A DNA stretch of 14,340 bases from an uncultured bacterium (GCA_903957405.1 CAJBPC010000452.1:1-14340), one strand, 5' to 3'; positions 6,492 to 14,337 are shown, counted from the stretch's first letter. The notes: generated from the letters alone by a model not told the origin. Translations and numbers: made by a program.

Positions 6492-8690
6492 TTATTCGGC
6501 CTTTTCCATAGCCGAATGGTAGGCCTTTATGAAGAGGGCACCGAGGTTCTTGTGAGGAGGGATGTAGTTCTCAAATCGTTCCTTCGACCCCCCTGAATTG
6601 AATTGTGCGGAAAGTCCTTTCCACATCGGCACCCATTCTATGTCCCTGCCGTTCCGCAGCTCTTCGTTGATGCTGCGAAGGATTGGTTCATTGACCGTTC
6701 GCGTACCCACCTCCTTGGATGAGATGATATGTGCGTCCGGGCATTTGTTCAGCACGTCATCCAGGTTGTGATACCCGCCACAGGAACCCAGGATGACGAT
6801 CCGGGCGGATGAAGGCATCTGGGTGATGGTGTATTTAAGATGGTAACTGTGCCCCCTGTGTATCACAATGGTGGGTGCAAGGCCGGTCGCGTGGAGGTGT
6901 GCAAGGAGATTCGCCTGCGCCTTGGCATCCGGATCGTCGCCTTTTGCATTGTCCAATGGCAAGTTGGCATAGATCCAGATCTTCCTTCCTTTCACAGATC
7001 GGATCTCCACCCATTCCCTTGCCCTGGTGACGACCCATTCCGGCTTACCCGTGAAGAGCCCCATGTAGTTGGAAAAGGACTCGATGCCATCCTTATCTCC
7101 ATAGAAGAAAACCAGTTGCACAATCCTGCCGGCACTGTCCGCCAGAGAAGGGTGATTGACCTTGTAGACCGGCGGGATTCCGAGCTTTGCGGACAGATCG
7201 ATGGATGTGTCTGTTGACGAACGGAAGATCGTCTGCAGGATATCATAGATGACAAAACTCCGTTTATTGTCCGAGCTCCTGCTTGACGCCAAATTCACCT
7301 CTATCTCTCGGTCGATGAGTCTCTTGACCAGGGGTGTGGTGATGCTGCCGTAGGAGTCGGCGACATCCACCGCCTCTTCCAGCCCCTTGGTCTTATCAAG
7401 GCCCCGGGCAAAAGCGATCATAAGTCGTTGTGCGTTGCTGTCTGGCATACTTGACAGGAAATCATCCAGCTTGTTGTATCCTGCGGCCATTTTGATGAAC
7501 TTCTTGAACCGATCGAAACGCACACTCATCAGGAGTCGGTCTCCACCCGCCAAAGACATCCGTTGCATCATCCGGGCATACACGCCATTGTAACTGGAGG
7601 TATAGATGATATCCTCCCCCAGTACGATGAGATAGTAGAGCTCCTGCGGCGTCAATGGTTCCAGGATGCGGAAACGAATAGCATCGGATTCATCATGCAG
7701 TGCATTGATCTGGTTTATGAATACTTCGTCGGCCTTACGCTTCATCATTCGCGGAAGTTCGATTGACGCGACAGGCGTATCTCTCGATCGCATCCGGTCT
7801 GCATAGCGGATCTGCGTCTGTACCAGCAATCGGAAATATTGCAGGCTGTCCGCCATGGAACGGGATATCTCCTCCATCGTCCGGCGACCATGCATGATCT
7901 CGTCCAGAAACGGGAAGTAAAGACGACCTCTCCTGCTCTCTGATATCTTCGTGATGGCCCTGACGAGGGTATCTTCACTCTTGCGGATAAGTTGTCCAAG
8001 CTTGGTCTGCGTTGCAGCCGCATAATCATAAAACTGATCCGGGTATCGCCGGGCGCAAAGCCGTACAAGGCTGTCAGCAAAAGGAACGTCATGGAAATCC
8101 TCCAACTGCGGAAGCACCCGCTCAGGATGAATGACAGTGAACTTCTGAAAAGCCCTGGTACGGGCATCCATATAACCAATATTTTCAAAAAAGACGGATC
8201 CGGGCGTCAGAATAAGAATATGCCCCACCTCATATGGATAACGATCAACGACAGGAGAAATGGACCTGCCCGCCTTGTCGTGATCGATCATTTCCGAGTA
8301 GGCTTGGAACAATAAGATCCCCTGTTCTGGCGGAATGACATTCCGGTTTCGACTGTCAATATACCCCTTTAGTAGTCCTTCGAGACCTGCCAGGTATTTC
8401 ACCTTGATACGGTGGTCGATGACCCTGCTTTGCTCAATCGAGTCCTGAAGATCATCCGTACGACGCGTGTACATATCCGTCAGCAGCAAGTTCACTTCCA
8501 TATCCGCGGTGAGTTCAATGAGGTCATCCTGCTTGCCATCAGATGCAAGCAGCTTCAACTGGAGCTTGTCGATGTCCTCATGCAGCTTCACCCGTCTGAT
8601 ATCAGGTTTCTGACGGGCGGTGTCTGGCATGGCCGTGGCGTAAATACAGCAAAACGCGCTTGCGATTATGGTCGTGAGTAACTTCAACAT
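6492..8690 (-). CDS. Exported protein of unknown function with a caspase/CHAT-like C-terminal domain
   Basis: I do not recognise a named family. The start is taken as the ATG at 8690 (732 residues), because MLKLLTTIIASAFCCIYATAM forms a good signal peptide. A longer frame from 8726 would begin upstream of the promoter box at 8713-8720. After the signal peptide, about 500 residues are mostly helical, with many charged residues. The C-terminal part (about residues 520-700) alternates hydrophobic strands and helices: RIVQLVFFYGDKDG, KIWIYANLPLD, PTIVIHRGHSYH, RIVILGSCGGYHNL, HIISSKEVGTRTVNEPI. His611/His614 end one strand and Cys637 ends the next. This is the His-then-Cys layout of clan CD peptidases (caspases, gingipains, CHAT). 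The motif reading is direct; the fold and any peptidase activity are inferred. The protein probably acts in the periplasm or at the cell surface. It is divergent from the two-component genes. Confidence 0.8.
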   Translation of the reverse strand: MLKLLTTIIASAFCCIYATAMPDTARQKPDIRRVKLHEDIDKLQLKLLASDGKQDDLIELTADMEVNLLLTDMYTRRTDDLQDSIEQSRVIDHRIKVKYLAGLEGLLKGYIDSRNRNVIPPEQGILLFQAYSEMIDHDKAGRSISPVVDRYPYEVGHILILTPGSVFFENIGYMDARTRAFQKFTVIHPERVLPQLEDFHDVPFADSLVRLCARRYPDQFYDYAAATQTKLGQLIRKSEDTLVRAITKISESRRGRLYFPFLDEIMHGRRTMEEISRSMADSLQYFRLLVQTQIRYADRMRSRDTPVASIELPRMMKRKADEVFINQINALHDESDAIRFRILEPLTPQELYYLIVLGEDIIYTSSYNGVYARMMQRMSLAGGDRLLMSVRFDRFKKFIKMAAGYNKLDDFLSSMPDSNAQRLMIAFARGLDKTKGLEEAVDVADSYGSITTPLVKRLIDREIEVNLASSRSSDNKRSFVIYDILQTIFRSSTDTSIDLSAKLGIPPVYKVNHPSLADSAGRIVQLVFFYGDKDGIESFSNYMGLFTGKPEWVVTRAREWVEIRSVKGRKIWIYANLPLDNAKGDDPDAKAQANLLAHLHATGLAPTIVIHRGHSYHLKYTITQMPSSARIVILGSCGGYHNLDDVLNKCPDAHIISSKEVGTRTVNEPILRSINEELRNGRDIEWVPMWKGLSAQFNSGGSKERFENYIPPHKNLGALFIKAYHSAMEKAE

Positions 8691-8712
8691 GGAACCTGTA
8701 GGAATGGCATGA

Positions 8713-8720
8713 CAAATGTA
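8713..8720 (-). promoter_or_regulatory. Bacteroidetes-type -7 box for the exported protein gene
   Basis: The minus strand reads TACATTTG, an exact match to TAnnTTTG, ending 22 bases before the ATG at 8690. No TTG -33 element is present at the expected spacing. The box lies inside the longer reading frame that starts at 8726, so it favours the shorter start. Confidence 0.5.
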
Positions 8721-8788
8721 TGCCATTACAGGCTATACTGCCATCCGAAGCCTCGAAACTGTCGGAGATGGACGGATGGTGCGGAATC

Positions 8789-8812
8789 GGTTAACAATTT
8801 CATAACCCCTGT
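8789..8812 (+). promoter_or_regulatory. Candidate OmpR/PhoB-type operator in the divergent promoter region
   Basis: TTAACAATTTC (8791-8801) and ATAACCCCTGT (8802-8812) share TAAC at an 11-base period, the arrangement typical of sites bound by OmpR/PhoB-family regulators. The same bases also form a short inverted repeat, GGTTA (8789-8793) and TAACC (8803-8807). The site is about 50-60 bases upstream of the predicted start of the response regulator transcript, so autoregulation is possible. Confidence 0.3.
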
Positions 8813-8838
8813 TTTAGTACAAGGACAACTGTAAACGA

Positions 8839-8846
8839 TAATTTCG
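8839..8846 (+). promoter_or_regulatory. Possible -7 box for the response regulator gene
   Basis: TAATTTCG matches TAnnTTTG at five of six fixed positions and ends 17 bases before the ATG at 8864. The -33 element is weak: a TTA about 22 bases upstream is the best match. Position is the main support. Confidence 0.35.
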
Positions 8847-8863
8847 TGCAAACAATCTGTTAA

Positions 8864-9544
8864 ATGGATCCGAAAGGGAAGAGAATCCTCGTGGCAGATG
8901 ATGAGCCGGACATCCTGGAAATCATTGGCTATAACCTGAGGACGGAGGGATATGAAGTATTTACCGCCAAGGATGGAGAGGATGCATTGGTAAAAGCCAA
9001 ATCCCTGAAACCGGACATCATACTGCTCGATGTGATGATGCCCCACCGGACCGGCATGGACGTCTGCAAGGCGCTTAGATCGATGCCTTCATTTCACGAC
9101 ACTTTGATTGTATTCCTGACTGCGCTCAACGATGAGATATCCCATGTGAGGGGACTCGAATTCGGGGCGGATGATTATATCAGCAAGCCCATCAGTCCAC
9201 GGGTGCTGGTGACTAAGATCAACTCCCTTTTTCGCCGACACTCGAAAACCGATGAAAGCCAGATCATCCATCAGGGTGACATCACCATCGACCCCTCTCA
9301 GTTCCTGGTGATCTATAAAGAGACGAACATCAGCCTGGCGAAAAAAGAATTCGAATTACTGTATCTTCTTGCCTCAAGGCCCGGCAGGGTTTTCCTCAGG
9401 AACGAGATCCTCACTCAGATCTGGGGATCGGACGTCATAGTCGGTGACCGCACCATCGATGTGCATATCCGGAAGATCAGACAGAAACTCGGGATAGACT
9501 GCATCACGACCGTGAAGGGAGTCGGCTATAAATTCGATATCTAA
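8864..9544 (+). CDS. Response regulator, OmpR/PhoB family
   Basis: This 226-residue transcription factor is activated by phosphorylation. The receiver domain (about 1-122) has the acidic pair Asp12-Asp13 (VADDEP), the phosphoacceptor Asp56 (IILLDVMMP), Thr86 (VFLTA) and Lys108 (YISKPIS). The C-terminal winged-helix domain (about 130-226) shows the family pattern LAKKEFELLYLLASRPGRVF, then RTIDVHIRKIRQKLG and the final wing VKGVGYKF. The ATG at 8864 is the only sensible start. The sensor kinase follows 143 bases downstream on the same strand and is the likely partner. The protein resembles the PhoB-like regulators common in Bacteroidetes, but the signal is unknown, so I give no gene symbol. 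Confidence 0.95.
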   Translation: MDPKGKRILVADDEPDILEIIGYNLRTEGYEVFTAKDGEDALVKAKSLKPDIILLDVMMPHRTGMDVCKALRSMPSFHDTLIVFLTALNDEISHVRGLEFGADDYISKPISPRVLVTKINSLFRRHSKTDESQIIHQGDITIDPSQFLVIYKETNISLAKKEFELLYLLASRPGRVFLRNEILTQIWGSDVIVGDRTIDVHIRKIRQKLGIDCITTVKGVGYKFDI

Positions 9545-9585
9545 AGCACGGGAGTCTGGTCCAATGTATTTGAAAATATGAACAG

Positions 9586-9662
9586 GCATGTGCTCAAAAA
9601 ACAGCTGTAAAATCGTCCGAAACTGACCTTTAATCTGTATTTTCAAAGAGCTGTTCACATGC
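9586..9662 (+). repeat. Interrupted inverted repeat between response regulator and kinase genes
   Basis: The right arm AGCTGTTCACATGC (9649-9662) pairs in full with a left arm split in two: GCATGTG (9586-9592) and AACAGCT (9600-9606), separated by a seven-base insert. All 14 pairs are perfect. The enclosed loop is 42 bases. If transcribed it would give a long stem with one internal bulge, 25 bases before the kinase start codon. No T-tract follows. Confidence 0.45.
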
Positions 9663-9687
9663 TTTATTATCAATACCCATTGTAAAA

Positions 9688-10737
9688 ATGTTCGATACCA
9701 AGAACATCCCCCCACGTCAAATGTCCCTGTTCAATGCCATTACGATTTCCGTTGTGGCGGCATTGACGAATTTTATTTTCAATAGGGTATGGTGGGAATC
9801 GCTGGCGACATTTGCGGGCCTATTCATTCTGACATACAACCTTACCCATTTCATCATCCAACGATTCATCTTCCGAAAGATAAAGTTGATCTATAAGTTC
9901 ATCTATCAAACGAAAGCCACAAAGAGGGAGGAGTTCTATTACAAGAACATACTGCCGCAGAAAAGCATGAAGGAAGTCAGTGAAGACGTGGAAAAATGGG
10001 CTGAGCAGAAAAAAGCCGAGATAGAACTCCTGAAGCAGAACGAAGCGTACCGGAAGGAATTCCTTCAGAACCTATCACACGAGATAAAGACTCCGATTTT
10101 CGCCATACAGGGGTATGTTGACACCTTACTGAACGGGGCACTCGAGAATGAATCGGTGAACCGGAAATTCCTGAACAGCACGGCGAGGAACATCGACCGG
10201 CTTGTCAACCTGATCGATGACCTCGATGAGATCTCGAGGCTTGAGTCAGGTGAACAGATCCTGAACAAATCGAATTTCGTGATACAGGATCTTTTCAGGG
10301 ATGTCTTCGAATCCCTTTCCATAAAAGCGAAGGACAAGCAAACCCTGCTATTAATCAAGAAAGGCTGTGAATCCCCGGTGGTGGTCCATGCCGACAAGGA
10401 AAAAATCCGCCAGGTATTGATCAACCTGGTCGATAACGCCATCAAATATGGCAAGATCAACGGTATGGTGGAAGCCAGTGTCTACAACACTGATGGGAAA
10501 AACATACTGGTGGAAGTGAGTGATGATGGAATGGGGATCGCAGAGGAACACTTACCCAGGGTTTTCGAGAGGTTCTACCGCACCGACTACGGCAGGAGCA
10601 GAAACATTGGCGGTACAGGCCTAGGACTGGCGATATGCAAACACATCGTGGAAGCCCACGGACACAGCATCCATGTGCGGAGCAAACAGGAAGTCGGCAC
10701 GACCTTCGGATTCACCCTCGACATAAGGGTGGATTGA
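9688..10737 (+). CDS. Sensor histidine kinase with two membrane helices
   Basis: This encodes 349 residues. Two hydrophobic segments (about 13-31 and 37-59) are separated by only a few residues, so there is almost no periplasmic domain. A charged, probably coiled-coil linker (about 75-125) follows, with no recognisable PAS or HAMP domain. The dimerisation domain holds the phosphoacceptor His131 in NLSHEIKTPI. The ATPase domain has the N-box LINLVDNAIKYG (244-255), the G1 motif DDGMGI (279-284), the F-box VFERFYR and the G2 motif GGTGLGLAI (308-316). All catalytic elements are present. It presumably phosphorylates the upstream response regulator. The ATG at 9688 is kept because the N-terminal NIPPRQMSLF segment resembles starts I recall from related kinases. 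The gene ends 11 bases from the convergent carrier gene. Confidence 0.94.
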   Translation: MFDTKNIPPRQMSLFNAITISVVAALTNFIFNRVWWESLATFAGLFILTYNLTHFIIQRFIFRKIKLIYKFIYQTKATKREEFYYKNILPQKSMKEVSEDVEKWAEQKKAEIELLKQNEAYRKEFLQNLSHEIKTPIFAIQGYVDTLLNGALENESVNRKFLNSTARNIDRLVNLIDDLDEISRLESGEQILNKSNFVIQDLFRDVFESLSIKAKDKQTLLLIKKGCESPVVVHADKEKIRQVLINLVDNAIKYGKINGMVEASVYNTDGKNILVEVSDDGMGIAEEHLPRVFERFYRTDYGRSRNIGGTGLGLAICKHIVEAHGHSIHVRSKQEVGTTFGFTLDIRVD

Positions 10738-10748
10738 ACCGCTTCCGT

Positions 10749-12068
10749 CTATGTTGCATCGTTAACCGCCACAGCCTCCCCTTCCAGGACCTTATGCCGC
10801 CTACTGAACCATGACAGCGATGACACAATGGTGAGCGATCCGACGACGGAGAATAATGCGACCCCCCAGGCGAAATAATTCGACCAGCTGATATCGAATT
10901 TCATAGACTCCTTGGTGACCATCAGGATCACACTGCCCAGATACCCAAAAGCATCGGTGATATACATAAGGAATCCCACATTCGCTGCCATGCGAAAACT
11001 TGCGATGAGGCGTTCAAAGAAGATGCTGTTGAATGGTATATAAGCCATATACAAGCCGAGCCCAGTGAGCTGCATCCAAGTGGCTCCAGCCATTTGGCCT
11101 GTGATGAACAATGCCGATGAAACCCCTCCCAGCAGGAAACCGGCAAGAATGAGCATATGCACCAAACGCAATGCCAGCATATTCCGCCGCACAAGGACAA
11201 GAGATCCCATCATCAAAAGCACGACGATGGAAGTGATCGTCTCCGTCCGCGTGAATATCGCATAGTTCGATCCGTATCCAAGCTCCCGCCACATATTGGC
11301 CATGTAGTTGTCGCGGATATCACGGAGGATGGTAAGCAAGACATAGGTGATGGTCACCAGCAGGATACCCGTTCCAAGGGCCTGCATCAGCTCCTTTCGG
11401 TTCTGCCGTTTCATAGGAATACGACGGGTCCGTTCCTCTTCATCCCGTGCATCAGGAGGAGGGATACGCTCCATCAGGAACAGGAAGAAGGCGAGCGGCA
11501 GGGCAAAGACCGCACCGGTCATGAAAGGCATCCATTTTTCGGGTACAGCATGTTCCATCATCAGCCATTTGCCGACAGAACGACTGAAACCTCCTGCAAA
11601 AATGAAACTCACCGCCATGACAGAACCCGTCAGGTCCGTTGTCCGGCGCCCCTCCACATAACTGAAGATGACACCCCACAAGAACCCAAGCATGAAGCCG
11701 TTGATGAAAAAACAAACGAGTCCGAACCAATCGGGAGTCACCGCAAACAATAAAAGGCAAAGCCAAGAAACCCCCACCAGCGCACTCACCGTTATCCACC
11801 TGCCTGACCGCCGCAGCGAAGAGATGAAGAGGATTCCGTAGAATTTGCTGAGCATATAGCCGATCACCTGACTGATGATGAGCATCGTCTGATAGGAGAA
11901 CGTACCGATATGCATGCCATCAAAAGCCGCAACGGTAAAGGCCTTCCGATAAGCGAACACCGATGCATAAGTCAGGAATGCCACAACAGAAGTATACAAT
12001 GCAAGCATGCCGGGATTCTCTGCAAAATATCCTTGACGGCCTGTGGATGGGGGATTACTCAAAAGCAA
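10749..12068 (-). CDS. MFS-like multi-pass membrane carrier, DUF5690-type
   Basis: This encodes up to 439 residues with about twelve hydrophobic segments and a basic, charged central loop (about 203-226, DEEERTRRIPMKRQNRKE). That is the usual outline of a major-facilitator-type carrier with two six-helix halves. The N-terminal stretch ALYTSVVAFLTYASVFAYRK followed by AFTVAAFDG matches my memory of the Bacteroidetes DUF5690 family; the substrate is unknown. No ATG lies at the start: the frame opens with TTG at 12068 (another TTG at 12062), and the first in-frame ATG, at 12008, would leave almost no residues before the first helix. The upstream TonB-dependent receptor is 87 bases away on the same strand, so co-transcription is possible. 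The gap contains a small stem CGTAC/GTACG at 12105-12121 with no T-tract. The 3' end is convergent with the kinase. Confidence 0.85.
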   Translation of the reverse strand: MLLSNPPSTGRQGYFAENPGMLALYTSVVAFLTYASVFAYRKAFTVAAFDGMHIGTFSYQTMLIISQVIGYMLSKFYGILFISSLRRSGRWITVSALVGVSWLCLLLFAVTPDWFGLVCFFINGFMLGFLWGVIFSYVEGRRTTDLTGSVMAVSFIFAGGFSRSVGKWLMMEHAVPEKWMPFMTGAVFALPLAFFLFLMERIPPPDARDEEERTRRIPMKRQNRKELMQALGTGILLVTITYVLLTILRDIRDNYMANMWRELGYGSNYAIFTRTETITSIVVLLMMGSLVLVRRNMLALRLVHMLILAGFLLGGVSSALFITGQMAGATWMQLTGLGLYMAYIPFNSIFFERLIASFRMAANVGFLMYITDAFGYLGSVILMVTKESMKFDISWSNYFAWGVALFSVVGSLTIVSSLSWFSRRHKVLEGEAVAVNDAT

Positions 12069-12155
12069 CTGATTGATGTGGCGACGTTTCCGTGATCAGC
12101 GAAGCGTACTTCCTCCGTACGGGTTGAAAGATGATAAGATACGGACTTTCCACAT

Positions 12156-14192
12156 TTAAAAATCAAAGACGGCGGCGAATGTGGCAGAACGTCCCATCCC
12201 GTTGATGCCAGACCCATGTGTCCGGTAATCCTGATGGAGCAGATTGTTCAGATAGACTCTTATCGTCGCCACACCAAAATGGCAAGACCCGAACAGGTGC
12301 AGGACATTATACCCCGGGGTGCCTCCTTGAGGTATGCGGTTGTCTGACTTGTCGCCCGCTTCCAGCCTGCGTTGCGGATCAGCATGGTCGTAGAGTACGC
12401 CAGCCCGAAATCCTCCCTTCCCATATTCAGCAGAGAGGCGGCTGTTGAAGGGAGGCATGCGCCTGAGCGGCTCGTCGCGGGTGATGCTCTGACCGTGGGT
12501 CATCGCGGCAGATCCGGTAAATCTCCATCCCTTGAAGGGGCGATAATCCGCCATGGCCTCAAACCCTCGGATGACGCCTCTGTCGACATTCTCTTTTTGA
12601 TAGACATCATACCCGCTGATCACCTCGCCCGTCTTGACTCTTGTAATGAGGTCTCGCAGGCCCGACCTGAAAACAGCGGCGTACCCGTTGAATGTCGGCG
12701 TTACATATTTCATTCCGAATTCCATATTGAGGGATTTCTCCGGACTCAGGTCATAGGCCGGCACCTCATATCGGAAGTCAACGATCCCAAGGGTTCCCAT
12801 ATCATCGATATTGGGTGCCCTGAACCCTTCGCTGGCATGTGCATAAAGGAAAAAAGATGTTCCGATCCTGTAGTTCACCCCACCCTGAAAAACGAGTGCA
12901 CTTGGTGCAAGACTGACTTTCCCCAATGTGGCATCGGTAATGGCGGCACGATAAAGGTTGTAGCGAAGGCCTCCCTCGAACTGCAGCCTTCCAAAATCGA
13001 GATGATGCAGATTATACAAAGCGGCATTGAGGTATTTCGAAGCATTAGGATACAGGCCACGAAGAGACGTCATCGTTCCATTATCGAGATGCGTATCCAC
13101 CCTCGAGCTGCGTACCCTGTCGACATACACTTCCATCCCCGTATTGGCTTTCCAGCGTTCAGCGATCTGCAAAAACAAGTCGGCACCGCTGGAAGCGGTC
13201 GACACACGATCGTCTTCAACACGCAAGACACGGCTTGTCCGCTTGCGCAGGTACCGCTCTTCATCAACCTGCTGAACATTTGCGAACATACTCAGCTTGC
13301 CGGAGTAGCTCTTCATAATGGGCTTCTCCAGCCGGATATATGCGAAACCCCTTTCTATCGGATCGGAATCATTGACAGCGAAATCCTCAAGGACGTACTT
13401 GTGGTAAACAGGCACATCCTGTTGCCGGAGATAGTGCATGGCAGCGGTCAGCACCCACTGATGGCCAAGGTCCGCCATCGCCTTCAAGTCAAAGGATCCT
13501 TCCTGATAGCCTGATGGCCGCTGGAAGCCTGTCGTATCTCCTCCTGCAAGATCTCCGAATTTTTTTCCGGAAGCGCCTGCCACGAAAGCAAAGCGCTTGC
13601 CTTCGAATCTGACCTCTGGCCGGATGGTATATTCCATGCCAGAGGTAGAGAGCCTTGTGAGGACTTTCTCCTTCCACTTGGATTGTTGCCTGAACTGCAA
13701 TTCGGTGGTGAAGATATTGATCACACCCGTCAAGGCATCGCTGCCATACTGCACCGAACCGGTACCCTTGACGACTTCGATGCGCTCCACGATCTCCGGC
13801 TCAATCAACGTCATATACTGGTTCGGTCCATACCGAAAAACCGAATTATTTAGGCGTATGCCATCCACCATGATGAGGGTCTGATTTCCGGTAAGTCCAC
13901 GCAAGAAAGGCGACCCCCCTGCATGATTTGTCTTTTGGATGAACAGGCCTGGTATCCCACTGAGTGACTCGGGAACCGTTCGTGATGCCTGGCGCTCCGC
14001 ATCCTTTCGCGTAAGTATGTTCACCGTATAGGGGAGCCGGGATGCCTGCGCACTATGGCGGGTCGCCGTCACAACCACCTCTTCCATATTCCTTGCAGTA
14101 TCCGACTGATCCTGCGCAAGGCCGTGAACACATGAAAGGAACATGTTCCCCAATGTAAAAACGAGTGTTGCCAACCGTTTACGAGACAGCAT
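12156..14192 (-). CDS. TonB-dependent outer-membrane receptor
   Basis: I prefer the ATG at 14192 (678 residues), because MLSRKRLATLVFTLGNMF begins a typical signal peptide ending near HGLAQ. An ATG at 14216 would add eight residues. A TonB-box-like segment MEEVVVTATR (about residues 36-45) precedes the plug domain (about 50-162), with SLSGIPGLFIQ, FLRGLTGNQTLIMVDGIRLN and VEVVKGTGSVQYGSDALTG-like motifs. The rest is beta barrel, including GFRAPNIDD and LSPEKSLNMEFGMKY, and it ends with the terminal aromatic of VFDF. There is no carboxypeptidase-like N-terminal domain, so this is not a SusC-type glycan receptor. The FRAPN and SPEKS..E.G.KY blocks resemble the haem/haemoglobin and vitamin B12 classes; I cannot decide the ligand. 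The gene lies upstream of a DUF5690-type carrier. Confidence 0.92.
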   Translation of the reverse strand: MLSRKRLATLVFTLGNMFLSCVHGLAQDQSDTARNMEEVVVTATRHSAQASRLPYTVNILTRKDAERQASRTVPESLSGIPGLFIQKTNHAGGSPFLRGLTGNQTLIMVDGIRLNNSVFRYGPNQYMTLIEPEIVERIEVVKGTGSVQYGSDALTGVINIFTTELQFRQQSKWKEKVLTRLSTSGMEYTIRPEVRFEGKRFAFVAGASGKKFGDLAGGDTTGFQRPSGYQEGSFDLKAMADLGHQWVLTAAMHYLRQQDVPVYHKYVLEDFAVNDSDPIERGFAYIRLEKPIMKSYSGKLSMFANVQQVDEERYLRKRTSRVLRVEDDRVSTASSGADLFLQIAERWKANTGMEVYVDRVRSSRVDTHLDNGTMTSLRGLYPNASKYLNAALYNLHHLDFGRLQFEGGLRYNLYRAAITDATLGKVSLAPSALVFQGGVNYRIGTSFFLYAHASEGFRAPNIDDMGTLGIVDFRYEVPAYDLSPEKSLNMEFGMKYVTPTFNGYAAVFRSGLRDLITRVKTGEVISGYDVYQKENVDRGVIRGFEAMADYRPFKGWRFTGSAAMTHGQSITRDEPLRRMPPFNSRLSAEYGKGGFRAGVLYDHADPQRRLEAGDKSDNRIPQGGTPGYNVLHLFGSCHFGVATIRVYLNNLLHQDYRTHGSGINGMGRSATFAAVFDF

Positions 14193-14231
14193 AACTTGCT
14201 CACTAAGATCAACCATGGCAAAAAGTTGAGG

Positions 14232-14261
14232 CTAATATAGGGTCTACTGAAAAAGTCTCAA
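14232..14261 (-). promoter_or_regulatory. Promoter of the TonB-dependent receptor gene
   Basis: On the minus strand, TTG (14259-14261) is followed after exactly 19 bases by TATATTAG (14232-14239). This fits the Bacteroidetes layout TTG-N17-23-TAnnTTTG with one mismatch in the -7 box. The predicted transcript starts near 14225, leaving about 33 bases before the ATG at 14192 or about 9 before the ATG at 14216. Confidence 0.5.
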
Positions 14262-14311
14262 ACGGCTTCCCGGGATAAGAATTACCGAGAGTCGATTATA
14301 CCTGATTTCAC

Positions 14312-14337
14312 GAATAATATTCAGGAAAATATTTTCC
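14312..14337. promoter_or_regulatory. Two adjacent AT-rich palindromes upstream of the receptor
   Basis: GAATAATATTC (14312-14322) is an 11-base palindrome with a single central base. GGAAAATATTTTCC (14324-14337) is a perfect 14-base palindrome beginning two bases later. They lie about 50-75 bases upstream of the predicted -33 element of the receptor gene, or near the end of a gene beyond the window. A dimeric regulator site is possible; the sequence does not match a Fur box as I know it. Confidence 0.3.

Noticed and set aside
7745..8188. A 147-codon open frame on the minus strand inside the exported protein gene
   Set aside because: It overlaps the 732-residue gene in another frame on the same strand, and has no start context or recognisable domain.
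8691..8726. Upstream ATG at 8726 as the start of the exported protein
   Set aside because: The -7 box TACATTTG at 8713-8720 lies within that extension, and the signal peptide is normal only from the ATG at 8690.
9563..9572. TGTATTTG as a promoter box for the kinase gene
   Set aside because: It does not match TAnnTTTG (TG replaces TA) and no TTG lies at the right distance, so co-transcription with the regulator is more likely.
11157..11753. A 198-codon open frame on the plus strand
   Set aside because: It is antisense to the membrane carrier; the translation is His-, Arg- and Thr-rich without hydrophobic core patterns, as expected for the complement of membrane-helix codons.
12372..13514. 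A 380-codon open frame on the plus strand
   Set aside because: It is fully antisense to the TonB-dependent receptor, whose signal peptide, plug and barrel motifs are clear. Its translation shows no family motif and no regular domain pattern.
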